A DNA stretch of 64,000 bases from Nocardioides sp. Arc9.136 (GCF_030506255.1 NZ_CP113431.1:1860001-1924000), one strand, 5' to 3'; positions 35,028 to 45,957 are shown, counted from the stretch's first letter. The notes: a model not told the origin generated them from the sequence alone. Made by a program: numbers and translations.

Positions 35028-35630
35028 TCAGTCGCGCAGGATCAGGTGGACGGCGCGCTCGATCTGCTTGCCGGTGTCGGCGGCGGTCTGGCGGCCGGTG
35101 ACCCAGGCGACGAGGGCGGCGAGCCAGACGTCGCCGATGACGCGGGCGATGGTGACGTCGTCCTCGTTGGGCTCGGTCTGGCCGGGGTGCATGGCGCGGG
35201 TGAGCATCCGGGTCAGGAGCATGCCGACGGTGTGGATCTCGGCCTGCACCGAGGCGTCGGCGAACATGAACGCCCGGGTGAGGGCCTCGGTGAGGTGCGG
35301 GCTGCTCTGCAGGCCGCGGGTGGTGCCCTTGAGGACGTTGATGACGCGCTCGGAGGCGGTGTCGCCGGGGACGACCTCGTCGCGGCGCAGCACCTCGGTG
35401 CGCTCGAGCTCGCGGCCCAGGGCGCTGACGAGCAGGTGGATCTTGGAGGGGAAGTAGCGGTAGAGCGTGCCGAGGGCGACGTCCGCCTGGTCGGCGACGG
35501 CCCGCATCTGCACGGCGTCGAAGCCGCCCGTCGAGGCCAGGTCGATGGTCGCGTCGAGGATCCGCTTGCGCCGGTCGCGCTGGGCTGCGGAGCCGAGGTC
35601 CTCCACGCTGAGGGAGTTGGTCGTGCTCAT
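35028..35630 (-). CDS. kstR: KstR, TetR-type repressor of steroid/lipid catabolism
   Basis: A 200-residue TetR protein nearly identical in its first 75 residues to the pattern of mycobacterial KstR: AQRDRRKRILDAT, VQMRAVADQADVALGTLYRYF (HTH, about 40-60) and PSKIHLLVSALGRE. The later LTEALTRAFMFADAS and RVIGDVWLAALVAW segments also fit. KstR binds 3-oxo-cholestenoyl-CoA-type ligands and leaves TNNAACNNGTTNNA operators. Five such sites occur in this window, one upstream of this gene. ATG 35630 gives the usual length; ATG 35729 would add 33 unrelated residues. Confidence 0.92.
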   Translation of the reverse strand: MSTTNSLSVEDLGSAAQRDRRKRILDATIDLASTGGFDAVQMRAVADQADVALGTLYRYFPSKIHLLVSALGRELERTEVLRRDEVVPGDTASERVINVLKGTTRGLQSSPHLTEALTRAFMFADASVQAEIHTVGMLLTRMLTRAMHPGQTEPNEDDVTIARVIGDVWLAALVAWVTGRQTAADTGKQIERAVHLILRD

Positions 35631-35743
35631 CGCTGCTGCCCCTGGGTGCTCGTTCCGGTCATGTCGAGCCGGTGTCCTGCACAGCGGGATCCGATGCAGA
35701 TCCCGGACGAGACCGCCGGTATGTGGCACTAGGCTACCGGCAG

Positions 35744-35769
35744 GTGTTCCGTGATAGGAACACGTTCCA
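35744..35769. promoter_or_regulatory. KstR operator between kstR and the glycosyltransferase
   Basis: GGAACACGTTCC (35757-35768) is a symmetric KstR site. Upstream GTGTTCC (35744-35750) and GGAACAC (35757-35763) form a second inverted repeat with a 6-base spacer, so two dimers could bind side by side. It is placed for autoregulation of kstR and for control of the divergent GT4 gene. Confidence 0.8.
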
Positions 35770-35850
35770 GTTCGTCCGGTCCGGCGTGTCAGACATCCGG
35801 TTCATGTCCGGATGTCGGCAACGGCACAGTCGAGAAAGGTCGTGACGCGC

Positions 35851-37134
35851 GTGCGGATCGCGATGCTGTCCTACCGGAGCGCACCCCACACCGGCGGTCA
35901 GGGCGTGTACCTGCGGCACCTCAGCCGTGAGCTGGCCAACCTCGGTCACGAGGTCGAGGTGTTCTCGGGGCAGCCCTACCCCGAGCTCGACCACCCCGAC
36001 GTCCGGCTGACCAAGGTCCCGAGCCTGGACCTCTACCGCCAGCCCGACCCCTTCCGCGTGCCGAAGCTGCGCGAGTTCCGCGACCGCATCGACGTCGAGG
36101 AGTTCGCGACGATGTGCGTCGCCGGCTTCCCCGAGCCCAAGACGTTCAGCTCCCGGGTGGTGCGCGTGCTGCGCGACCGGGTCGACGACTTCGACGTCGT
36201 CCACGACAACCAGGTGCTCGGCTACGGCATGCTCGAGATCGAGCAGCTGGGGTTGCCGCTCATCACCACGCTGCACCACCCGATCACCTTCGACCGGCGC
36301 ATCGACATCAGCCAGACCCGCAACCCGTGGCGCAAGCTCACGCTCTGGCGCTGGTACGGCTTCCTGCGGATGCAGGCGAAGGTCGCCCGCGCCGCCCGGA
36401 AGATCCTCACGCCCTCGGAGGCCTCCAAGCGCGACATCGCCCAGGACTTCGGCGTCGACCCGGCCCGGATGCAGGTGATCCTGCTCGGCGTCGAGGACAC
36501 CTTCAAGCCGCCGACGAAGCCGCGCGTCCCCGGCCGGATCCTGGCCATGGCCAGCGCCGACGCCCCGATGAAGGGCATCGCGACGCTGCTCGAGGCCTTC
36601 GCCAAGCTGCGGACCGAGCGGGACGTCGAGCTGGTCCTGATCACCAAGCCCCGGCCCGGCGGGACGACCGAGAAGCTCATCGAGCGGCTCTCGATCGGCC
36701 ACTGCGTGCGGTTCGTCAGCGGGGTCACCGACGCCGAGCTGGTCGAGCTGATGGGCTCCGCCGAGGTCGCCTGCGTGCCGTCGCTCTACGAGGGCTTCTC
36801 GCTGCCGACCGCCGAGCTGATGGCGTGCGCGACCCCGCTGGTCGTCTCCCGCGCCGGCGCGATCCCCGAGGTCACCGGCCCCGACGGCGAGGCCGCCGAC
36901 CTGGTCACGCCCGGTGACGTCGGCGAGCTCACCGCCGCGCTGGGTGCCCTCCTCGACGACCCCGAGCGCCGCGAGCGGATGGGTGCCGCCGGCCGTCGCC
37001 GGGTCGAGGAGATGTTCAGCTGGCGTGCCGTGGCGGTCAAGGTCGCCGAGGCGTACGAGGAAGTGATCGAGGACTACCGCCGCGAACGCGCCGCGGGTCC
37101 GTCGGACGAGAGGAACAACCGTGCTCACCGTTGA
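35851..37134 (+). CDS. GT4 family glycosyltransferase
   Basis: A 427-residue GT-B retaining glycosyltransferase: N-domain beginning RIAMLSYRSAPHTGGQG and C-domain with SLYEGFSLPTAELMA (E-x7-E nucleotide-sugar site, about 305-320). A donor such as GDP-mannose or UDP-glucose is likely; the acceptor is unknown. GTG 35851 puts the first strand at the N-terminus, as in relatives, behind GAGAAAGG; ATG 35812 is in frame but has no ribosome site. The gene starts a four-gene cluster (two methyltransferases and a toroid protein) and faces kstR across a KstR box. Confidence 0.82.
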   Translation: MRIAMLSYRSAPHTGGQGVYLRHLSRELANLGHEVEVFSGQPYPELDHPDVRLTKVPSLDLYRQPDPFRVPKLREFRDRIDVEEFATMCVAGFPEPKTFSSRVVRVLRDRVDDFDVVHDNQVLGYGMLEIEQLGLPLITTLHHPITFDRRIDISQTRNPWRKLTLWRWYGFLRMQAKVARAARKILTPSEASKRDIAQDFGVDPARMQVILLGVEDTFKPPTKPRVPGRILAMASADAPMKGIATLLEAFAKLRTERDVELVLITKPRPGGTTEKLIERLSIGHCVRFVSGVTDAELVELMGSAEVACVPSLYEGFSLPTAELMACATPLVVSRAGAIPEVTGPDGEAADLVTPGDVGELTAALGALLDDPERRERMGAAGRRRVEEMFSWRAVAVKVAEAYEEVIEDYRRERAAGPSDERNNRAHR

Positions 37135-37874
37135 CTTCGACCGCCTGGGGCTGCGCCCGGGCGACCGTGTGTTGGACATGGGCTGCGGCGCCGGCCGGCA
37201 CGCGTTCGAGATGTACCGCCGTGGGGGCGACGTCATCGCCTTCGACATGGACGCCGACGAGCTGGCGAAGGTCCGCGACCTCTTCGTGGCCATGAAGGAC
37301 GCCGGAGAGGTCCCCGAGGGCGCGCAGGCCGACGTCAAGGAGGGCGACGCCCTGCAGCTGCCCTTCGCCGACGGTGAGTTCGACCGGATCGTCGCCGCCG
37401 AGGTGCTCGAGCACATCTGGGCCGACGTGGACGCGATCAAGGAGCTCGTCCGCGTGCTGCGCCCCGGCGGCACCCTGGCGATCTCGGTGCCGCGCTGGCT
37501 GCCCGAGGTCATCAACTGGAAGCTGTCGGAGGAGTACCACAACGCGCCCGGCGGCCACATCCGTATCTACACCGACCACGAGCTGGTCGACAAGGTCACC
37601 AAGGCCGGCCGGCCCAACGACGGCGAACCCGGCGACGCGATGGTCTTCGAGGGCAAGGACTACGCCCACGGCCTGCACGCGCCGTACTGGTGGATCAAGT
37701 GCGCCGTGGGCGTCGAGAACGACGACCACCCGCTCGCCAAGGCCTACCACCGGCTCCTGGTGTGGGAGATCATGAAGCAGCCGACCGCGCTCAGGCTCGC
37801 GGGCAAGGTGCTCGACCCGCTGATCGGGAAGAGCATGGTGCTGTACTTCCGCAAGCCCGGGACCGCGGGTGCCG

Positions 37875-37882
<8 letters not shown>
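37121..37882 (+). CDS. class I SAM-dependent methyltransferase
   Basis: A 253-residue methyltransferase with VLDMGCGAGRHAFEM (SAM motif I, about 17-31), FDMDADE (motif II acidic), LQLPFADGEFD (motif III) and VLRPGGTL. The C-terminal part has an HAPYWWIKC segment, probably the acceptor pocket. The GTG overlaps the GT4 gene by 14 bases. With the GT4 and toroid protein it suggests modification of a glycosylated lipid or polyketide; the product is unknown. Confidence 0.85.
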
Positions 37883-39611
<1,729 letters not shown>

Positions 39612-39620
39612 CTAGTAGGT

Positions 39621-39634
39621 TGTAACACGTTCTA
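39621..39634 (+). promoter_or_regulatory. KstR operator between the methyltransferase and fadE34-type gene
   Basis: TGTAACACGTTCTA fits TNNAACNNGTTNNA exactly. It lies 19 bases from the methyltransferase GTG and 36 from the acyl-CoA dehydrogenase ATG, so one site can control both divergent genes. Confidence 0.85.
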
Positions 39635-39669
39635 GTTCCGGCCCCGCCGCGTCGCGCGAGAGGACACTC

Positions 39670-41739
39670 ATGTCGATCGGGATCTCCGAGGAGCACGTCG
39701 AGCTGGCCGCGAGCCTGCGCAAGTGGGCGACGACCCTCGACGGTCCGGCCGTGGTGCGGTCCGCGGAGGGCGAGGCCGCCGAGGCGTTCGCGCCGACCTG
39801 GCAGGCGGTCCAGGAGATGGGCGTCGCCACCATCGGCCTGCCCGAGGCCGCCGGCGGCGGCGGGGGATCGGTCCTCGACCAGGCGGTCGCCCTCGAGGCG
39901 TGCGCCCACGGGCTCGTGCCCGGGCCCCTGCTCGGGCCGGTGGTCGCGCACTCGCTGCTGGGCGGGTCCGAGGTCGCCGCCGCGCTGGGCGAGGGTGCGG
40001 TCGTCGCCGTCGGCCTCTCCGACCTGGTGTGGGACGTCCCCTCCGCCACGCACGTGCTGCTCGAGGTCGGGTCCGGCGGGTGGCGCGTCCTGCCCGTCGA
40101 GGCGGTCACGACCGCCGCGAGCACGGGCCTCGACCTCAGCCGGCGGTACGGGACGGTCGCGGTCCAGGACGCCGGTGCCGGGGTCGCGGTGCCGCACCTG
40201 ACCCGCGAGCTCCTGCACCGCACGGCCGTCACGTACGCCGCCGCCGAGGCGGCCGGGCTGGCCCGCTGGTGCCTGGACACGGCCGTGGAGTACGCCAAGG
40301 TCCGCGAGCAGTTCGGCCAGAAGATCGGGGCGTTCCAGGCCGTCAAGCACCTGTGCGCGGAGATGCTGGAGACCTCCGAGGCGGTCACCGGCGCGGCGTG
40401 GGACGTCGCGTCGGCCGCTACCGGACCCGAGGAGCAGTGGGCCTTCGCCGCCGACGTCGCGGCGGTGACCTGCTTCGACGGCGCGGTCGAGGTCGCCAAG
40501 ACCTGCATCCAGGTGCTCGGCGGCATCGGCTTCACCTTCGAGCACGACGCCCACCTCTACCTCCGCCGGGCGGTCGCCCTGCGGGCGCTGCTGGGCAGCA
40601 GCGACGAGGCCGCGCGCCGGCTCGCGGCCCGGGCGGTCGCCGGCACGCGGCGCGCCCTCGAGGTCGACCTCGAGGGCCGCGACGCCGAGGTGCGGGACGA
40701 GGTCCGCGCGGCCGTCGAGCAGGTCGCCGCCCGGCCGGCCGCGGAGCAGCGGGCCGGCCTCGTCGACACCGGCCTGCTGATGCCGCACTGGCCGGCGCCG
40801 TACGGCAGGGGCGCGGACGCGGTGACCCAGATCGTCATCGACCAGGAGCTCGCCCGCGCGGGCGTGACCCGCCCCGACATCGTCATCGCCGGCTGGGCCC
40901 TCCCGACGATCCTGGAGCACGGCACCGACGCCCAGCGCGAGCGGTTCGTCGAGCCCTCGCTGCGCGGCGACCTGGTCTGGTGCCAGCTCTTCTCCGAGCC
41001 CGGCTCCGGCTCGGACCTGGCCTCCCTGCGCACCCGTGCGGAGAAGGTGGACGGCGGCTGGCGGCTCAACGGACAGAAGGTGTGGACGTCGGTGGCCGAC
41101 CGCGCCGACTGGGGCATCTGCCTGGCCCGCACCGACCCCGACGCGCCGCAGCACAAGGGGATCTCCTACTTCCTCGTCGACATGCGCTCGGCGGGCATCG
41201 ACGTGCGGCCGCTGCGCGAGATCACCGGCGAGGCGCTGTTCAACGAGGTCTTCCTCGACGACGTCTTCGTGCCCGACGAGATGATGGTCGCCGGCCCGGG
41301 GGACGGGTGGAGGCTCGCCCGCACCACCCTCGCCAACGAGCGGGTGGCGATGGCGGGCAGCCGCCTGGCCAAGAGCACCGAGCGGGCCGTCGAGCTCGCC
41401 GCGGCCGGGGTGGGCGCCGCCCAGGAGGTGCGGGTCGGCCAGGCGGTCGCGCTGTCGACGGTCTGCTCGCTGCTCGGCGTGCGCTCGACGCTGCGCTCGC
41501 TGGCCGGCCAGGGCCCCGGCCCGGAGTCGAGCGTCGCCAAGCTGCTCGGTGTGCGCAACCGCCAGGACGGCTCCGAGCTGGTCGTCGCCCTGCACGGCGA
41601 CCGGGCGCTGACCGATGCCGAGGACGTCCGCGCCGACGTCTGGGAGATGCTCAACACGCGGTGCCTCTCCATCGCCGGCGGGACCACCCAGGTGCTGCGC
41701 AACGTCGCCGGCGAACGCATCCTCGGACTGCCCCGATAG
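39670..41739 (+). CDS. fused acyl-CoA dehydrogenase, FadE34/ChsE3-like
   Basis: A 689-residue protein with two acyl-CoA dehydrogenase units in tandem. The N-half (about 1-320) ends with REQFG and QVLGGIGF, the FAD-adenine contact region. The C-half (about 345-689) carries WCQLFSEPGSGSD with RLNGQKVWTS (FAD/substrate site) and ends IAGGTTQVLRNV. Most ACADs are ~390 residues; double length is the signature of FadE34 (ChsE3), which in mycobacteria replaces the heteromeric ChsE pairs for sterol side-chain dehydrogenation and whose gene adjoins kstR, as here. The KstR box upstream supports the role. Confidence 0.88.
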   Translation: MSIGISEEHVELAASLRKWATTLDGPAVVRSAEGEAAEAFAPTWQAVQEMGVATIGLPEAAGGGGGSVLDQAVALEACAHGLVPGPLLGPVVAHSLLGGSEVAAALGEGAVVAVGLSDLVWDVPSATHVLLEVGSGGWRVLPVEAVTTAASTGLDLSRRYGTVAVQDAGAGVAVPHLTRELLHRTAVTYAAAEAAGLARWCLDTAVEYAKVREQFGQKIGAFQAVKHLCAEMLETSEAVTGAAWDVASAATGPEEQWAFAADVAAVTCFDGAVEVAKTCIQVLGGIGFTFEHDAHLYLRRAVALRALLGSSDEAARRLAARAVAGTRRALEVDLEGRDAEVRDEVRAAVEQVAARPAAEQRAGLVDTGLLMPHWPAPYGRGADAVTQIVIDQELARAGVTRPDIVIAGWALPTILEHGTDAQRERFVEPSLRGDLVWCQLFSEPGSGSDLASLRTRAEKVDGGWRLNGQKVWTSVADRADWGICLARTDPDAPQHKGISYFLVDMRSAGIDVRPLREITGEALFNEVFLDDVFVPDEMMVAGPGDGWRLARTTLANERVAMAGSRLAKSTERAVELAAAGVGAAQEVRVGQAVALSTVCSLLGVRSTLRSLAGQGPGPESSVAKLLGVRNRQDGSELVVALHGDRALTDAEDVRADVWEMLNTRCLSIAGGTTQVLRNVAGERILGLPR

Positions 41740-41801
41740 CGCAGGTCAGAACGGTTTTCAGCCGATTCTGAGAAGGTCTTCGCGACCTCTACGATCCTCC
41801 G

Positions 41802-42941
41802 GTGCTCGACGCCTCCATCCTCGCCTACTTCGCCGACGACACCACCCGCACCTACCAGCTCGTCCAGTGGCTGCCGGTGCTCGAGCTGCTGGCCGAGCAG
41901 CATCCGGTGGGCGTCGTCGCGCGCGACGAGGCGGCGGCCGAGGTGCTCCGCTCGAGGACGCTGCTGCCGGTCGAGGTCGCGGCGTCGTTCCCCGAGCTGA
42001 CCGAGCTGTACGCCGCGGTGGACCCCAAGGTGGTGCTCTACTGCAACAACTCGATGCTGAACTTCCAGTCGCTGCTCCACGGCCGGGCGCTGCACGTCCA
42101 CGTCAACCACGGCGAGAGCGACAAGCAGAGCATGGCCAGCAACAACGCCAAGGCCTACGACCGGGTCTTCGTGGCGGGTGAGGCGGCCGTGCAGCGGCAC
42201 CGCTCCGGTCTCCTGGAGTTCGACACCGGGCGTCTGGTGCGGACCGGCCGCCCGCAGCTGGACCTGCGTCGCGACCCGCTGCTGGCCCCGACCGACCGCC
42301 GCACCGTGCTCTACGCGCCGACCTGGGAGGGCGACGCGGAGTACAACGACTACACCTCCGTCGACACGATCGGCCCGGACGTCGTCCGCGCGGTGCTCGC
42401 CGTGCCCGACGTGCGGCTGGTCTACAAGCCGCACCCGAAGGTCGCCACCAGCCTGACGCCCGCCGTCCGCGACGGGCACCGAGCGATCCTCGCGCTCGTC
42501 GACGAGGCGGCCCGGCGGGACCCCGAGGCCGGGCACACCGCGATCGTCGCCGGCGACATCCTCGCGCTCATGCCCGACTGCGACGCCATGGTCACCGACG
42601 TCTCCTCCGTCGGCCTGGACTGGCTCTACCTGCGCACCGAGCGGCCGGTCTTCATCACCGACCGTCACCACGACGCGGAGCGGCTGCGCCAGGAGGTCCC
42701 GGTCAGCCGGTGCGCCGACGTCCTCGACGACGTCGACGTCGCCTCGCTGACCGAGCTGCTCGCGGCCCGCCTGGACCACGACGAGCACCACCTGGCCCGG
42801 GTGGCGATGCGCCACCACTACTTCGACGACCTGCAGGTCGGCGACAGCACCGTCCGCTTCCTCGACGCCGTCGCCGAGCTCGTCGCCCTGCGCGACTCGC
42901 TGCTCGGCGAGCCGGCCGAGGACGCCGCCATCACCGCCTGA
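41802..42941 (+). CDS. CDP-glycerol glycerophosphotransferase family protein
   Basis: A 379-residue GT-B protein of the TagB/TagF type: VNHGESDK, YAPTWEG (about 167-173), KPHPK and MVTDVSSVGLDW are the conserved steps of the Glyphos_transf domain. These enzymes add glycerol-phosphate units, as in teichoic acid-like polymers. No tag/tar partner is nearby, so whether it extends a chain or primes it is open. The GTG lies six bases after TACGAT (41790-41795): leaderless. A small hairpin AGGTC/GACCT precedes it. Confidence 0.83.
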   Translation: MLDASILAYFADDTTRTYQLVQWLPVLELLAEQHPVGVVARDEAAAEVLRSRTLLPVEVAASFPELTELYAAVDPKVVLYCNNSMLNFQSLLHGRALHVHVNHGESDKQSMASNNAKAYDRVFVAGEAAVQRHRSGLLEFDTGRLVRTGRPQLDLRRDPLLAPTDRRTVLYAPTWEGDAEYNDYTSVDTIGPDVVRAVLAVPDVRLVYKPHPKVATSLTPAVRDGHRAILALVDEAARRDPEAGHTAIVAGDILALMPDCDAMVTDVSSVGLDWLYLRTERPVFITDRHHDAERLRQEVPVSRCADVLDDVDVASLTELLAARLDHDEHHLARVAMRHHYFDDLQVGDSTVRFLDAVAELVALRDSLLGEPAEDAAITA

Positions 42942-42967
42942 CCCGCTGGACCGCCGGCCGCCCCGTG

Positions 42968-43166
42968 CTGCTGGTCGAGCAGGTAGGCGCGCCAGCGCCG
43001 AGCGTCGTCGAGACCCGGCGAGGTGCGTGCGGTGGGTGTGCTGCTGGTCGAGCAGGGAGGCGCGCCAGCGCCGAGCGTCGTCGAGATCCGGCGAGGTGCG
43101 TGCGGTGGGTGTGTGGGTGCGGGGGTCTCGACGACGCTCGCTGGCGCTCGCTGCTCGACCACCAGC
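42968..43166. repeat. direct and inverted copies of a TGGTCGAGCAG element
   Basis: Two 73-base direct copies start at 42968 and 43041. Each runs CTGCTGGTCGAGCAG, then GGCGCGCCAGCGCCGAGCGTCGTCGAGA and a GTGCGTGCGGTGGGTG tail. A third copy is inverted (43124-43166). It fills the gap between convergent genes and could fold into a long hairpin. GTCGTCGAGAcc / ggTCTCGACGAC-type repeats occur widely in Nocardioides-like genomes; no ORF or transposase is linked. Confidence 0.8.
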
Positions 43167-43182
43167 CGACCAGCGGCCGGGC

Positions 43183-44427
43183 TCAGCCGGCGACGCGGCC
43201 GCGCTCGCGGCGGTACTGGTTCCAGTGCCAGTGGAGGTAGCGGTCGATCGCGCGGACGACGTGCGAGCTGCGGATCGACGGGAAGACGTCGAAGGCGTGC
43301 TGGGCGCCGGGCAGCTCGGCGTACACCACCGAGCGCTTGGAGACGCTCCGCAGCCGCTCGACGAAGGCCCGCGCCTGGGCGACGGGCACGAGGGTGTCGT
43401 AGGTGCCGTGGACGACGAAGAAGTCCGCCGCCTCCGGGGTGATCCGCAGGATCGGCGAGGCCTGCTCGAAGACCTCCGGGTCGTCGGCGTACCTGCGCCG
43501 CAGGACGTACGGCGCGAGGAACCGGTCGCGCAGCAGGACCGCGGCCCGGGAGCCGGTGGAGCCGGCGAGGTCGTAGACGCCGTAGTGGGGGACCGCCACC
43601 TGGACCGAGGTGTCGGCGTCCTCGAACCCCGGCTGGTACGTCGCGTCGCCGGGCGTCAGGGCGGCGAGGGCGACCAGGTGGCCACCCGCCGAACCGCCGG
43701 TGATCGCGACGTAGTCCGGGTCGCCGCCGTGGTCGGCGATGTTGGCGCGGATCCAGGCGATCGCCTTCTTGACGTCCACGACGTGCGCGGGCCACTCCGA
43801 CCGCGGCGAGAGCCGGTAGTTGATCGCGACGCACACCCACCCCTTCGAGGCGAGGTGCTGCATGAGCGGGATGCCCTGCTGGTCCTTGTTGCCGATGGTC
43901 CAGCCGCCGCCGTGCACCTGGAGGAGCACGGGCGCGCCGCCGTCGGGGACGCCGTCGGCGGGGGAGTAGACGTCGAGCAGCCCGCGCCTGCCGATGGCGG
44001 GGTCGTAGGCGATGTCGCGCTCCACGCGCACGGCGGCGTTCCGCATCCGGAACGGGACGACCAGCCGCCGCCACGGCACGGCCAGGTCGGCCGGCGTCGG
44101 CTCGGCGTCCAGCTGCTCGGCGTAGTCGGCGCCGAGGGCCTCGACCAGGCTGTCCTCGGCGCGCTCCCGCACCTGCCGCGCCTGCAGCACGAGGTAGGAG
44201 AGGCCGGCCACGCTGGCCGCGGCGAGGGCGAGGCCCCGGGGGTCGCGGCGGCGTCCCGTCGCGTGCGCGGCGGCGTCCGCCACGGTCAGGGCCAGGACGT
44301 GCGGCGCCATCTCGCCGACCAGCCAGCCGGCGAAGAAGGAGGGGATGCCGGGGCGGAAGCCGGGGAGCGGGCGGAGCGCGTTCGCGGTGAGCGCGGCGGT
44401 CACGACCTGTCGGCGCAGGAACGACAT
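43183..44427 (-). CDS. alpha/beta hydrolase, LipC-like carboxylesterase
   Basis: A 414-residue esterase of the hormone-sensitive-lipase group. The oxyanion motif HGGGW, nucleophile elbow GGSAGG with Ser, DTLVP region with Asp and QHAFD with His complete the triad. A ~125-residue N-terminal part with two hydrophobic stretches probably docks it at the membrane. In M. tuberculosis lipC stands next to a WS/DGAT gene; here the two diverge across a KstR box. It may release fatty acids or short esters. The ATG is seven bases behind TAGGGT: leaderless. Confidence 0.85.
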   Translation of the reverse strand: MSFLRRQVVTAALTANALRPLPGFRPGIPSFFAGWLVGEMAPHVLALTVADAAAHATGRRRDPRGLALAAASVAGLSYLVLQARQVRERAEDSLVEALGADYAEQLDAEPTPADLAVPWRRLVVPFRMRNAAVRVERDIAYDPAIGRRGLLDVYSPADGVPDGGAPVLLQVHGGGWTIGNKDQQGIPLMQHLASKGWVCVAINYRLSPRSEWPAHVVDVKKAIAWIRANIADHGGDPDYVAITGGSAGGHLVALAALTPGDATYQPGFEDADTSVQVAVPHYGVYDLAGSTGSRAAVLLRDRFLAPYVLRRRYADDPEVFEQASPILRITPEAADFFVVHGTYDTLVPVAQARAFVERLRSVSKRSVVYAELPGAQHAFDVFPSIRSSHVVRAIDRYLHWHWNQYRRERGRVAG

Positions 44428-44493
44428 GGGGACGACCCTAGTCCGGAACGGGGAGGACCGGCGTGACGTCCCGCCGCCTCACCCGTTGGTGGG

Positions 44494-44507
44494 TGGAACA
44501 CGTTCTA
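44494..44507 (+). promoter_or_regulatory. KstR operator between esterase and WS/DGAT genes
   Basis: TGGAACACGTTCTA is identical to the site at 31435. It lies 17 bases ahead of the acyltransferase GTG and 67 from the esterase start, so it mainly fits control of the acyltransferase. Confidence 0.85.
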
Positions 44508-44523
44508 GGAGAGGATCCCACTC

Positions 44524-45954
44524 GTGGTGGACCGACTGTCGGGGCTCGACGCGAGCTTCTTGTACCTCGAGACGCCGGCGCAGCTGATGCACGTGTGCGG
44601 GGTGATCGTGCTCGACCCCGCGACGATGCCCGAGCCGTACTCCTTCGCCCGGCTGCAGGCGACCATCGACGAGCGGGTCCGCGACACGCCGGCGTTCACC
44701 CGCAAGCTGCGGCGCGTGCCGCTGGGGCTGGACCACCCGATCTGGGTGCGGGACCGGCAGTTCGACATCGAGCGCCACGTGCACCGTCTCGCGCTGCCGG
44801 AGCCGGGCGGCCTCGCCGAGCTGACCGAGCTGGCCGGGCACCTCGCCGGCCAGCCGCTGGACCGGTCGCGGCCGCTGTGGGAGATGTGGGTGGTCGAGGG
44901 GTACGACGCGGGGCTGGGGCGCGACCTCGTCGCGGTCTTCATGAAGATGCACCACGCGACCGTCGACGGGGTCTCCGGCGCCAACCTGGTCTCCCACCTG
45001 TGCAGCCTCGAGCCCGGCGCGGAGCCGCTCGGGACGGCGGACGACCAGCGCTACGGCCGTGACCCCGACCAGCTCGAGCTGCTCGGCCGGGCCCTGCTGT
45101 CGAACGTCACCAAGCCGGTGCAGGCAGCCCGGCTGCTGAGCCCCTCGGCCCAGCTGGTCACCCGCACCATCGGCCGGGCCCGGGCCGGCACCGCGATGGC
45201 GGCCCCGCTGACCGCGCCGCGCACGTCGTTCAACGGCACGATCACCGGCCACCGCGCGATCGCGCTGGTCGACATGGAGCTCGAGCACGTCCGCGAGGTG
45301 AAGTCCGCGACCGGCACCACCGTCAACGACGTGGTGCTCACCGTGGCCGGCGGCGCGCTCCGCTCCTACCTCGAGGAGCGCGGCGAGCTGCCGTCGGACT
45401 CGCTGCTGGCCACCGTCCCAGTCTCGGTCCACGGCAGCTCCAGGCGGTCGGCCGGCGTCAACAAGGTCTCGGCGCTGTTCGCCAAGCTCGGGACCGACGA
45501 GGAGGACCCGCTGGTCCGCCTCGAGGAGATGGCGACCCGCAACCGGCACGCCAAGGAGCACCACAACGCGATCAGCGCGGACGCGCTCCAGGACTGGGCT
45601 GAGTTCGCGGCACCACGGACCTTCGGGCTGGCGATGCGCACCTACGCCGGGCTCCGGCTCGCCGAGCGGCACCCGGTCGTGCACAACCTGGTCATCTCCA
45701 ACGTCCCGGGGCCGCCGGTCCCGCTGTACTTCTGCGGCGCCGAGGTGCTCGGCCTCTACCCGCTCGGCCCGGTCTTCCACGGCGCGGGGCTCAACGTGAC
45801 GGTGATGTCCAACCACGGCCACCTGCACGTCGGCGTCATCGCCTGCCGGGAGTCCGTGCCGCAGCCCGAGGACCTGGTGCAGCGCTTCCCGGCCGAGCTG
45901 GCCACCCTGCGGGCCGCGGTCGCCGCGCAGCGCTCCTTCACCGCGGTCGAGTGA
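44524..45954 (+). CDS. WS/DGAT wax ester synthase / diacylglycerol acyltransferase
   Basis: A 476-residue acyl-CoA-dependent acyltransferase. The catalytic HHATVDG is at 143-149 (HHxxxDG, His144 and Asp148 central). The later SNVPGPPVPLYFCGAE motif is the second conserved block of the family. It makes triacylglycerol or wax esters as storage lipid from acyl-CoA and is membrane-associated. The KstR box upstream links storage to sterol/lipid supply. It is convergent with the LigD-like gene, with three bases between stops. Confidence 0.92.
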   Translation: MVDRLSGLDASFLYLETPAQLMHVCGVIVLDPATMPEPYSFARLQATIDERVRDTPAFTRKLRRVPLGLDHPIWVRDRQFDIERHVHRLALPEPGGLAELTELAGHLAGQPLDRSRPLWEMWVVEGYDAGLGRDLVAVFMKMHHATVDGVSGANLVSHLCSLEPGAEPLGTADDQRYGRDPDQLELLGRALLSNVTKPVQAARLLSPSAQLVTRTIGRARAGTAMAAPLTAPRTSFNGTITGHRAIALVDMELEHVREVKSATGTTVNDVVLTVAGGALRSYLEERGELPSDSLLATVPVSVHGSSRRSAGVNKVSALFAKLGTDEEDPLVRLEEMATRNRHAKEHHNAISADALQDWAEFAAPRTFGLAMRTYAGLRLAERHPVVHNLVISNVPGPPVPLYFCGAEVLGLYPLGPVFHGAGLNVTVMSNHGHLHVGVIACRESVPQPEDLVQRFPAELATLRAAVAAQRSFTAVE

Positions 45955-45957
45955 TCC

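Noticed and set aside
35631..35729. Longer KstR starting at ATG 35729
   Set aside because: The extra 33 residues do not resemble KstR proteins and run up toward the operator; ATG 35630 has an AGGGG ribosome site and gives the normal length.
41745..41765. CAGAACGGTTTTCA as a sixth KstR site
   Set aside because: The AAC and GTT halves are one base apart instead of two, and the flanks do not match.
42968..43113. CRISPR array
   Set aside because: Only two direct copies, with no unique spacers and no cas genes; a third copy is inverted.
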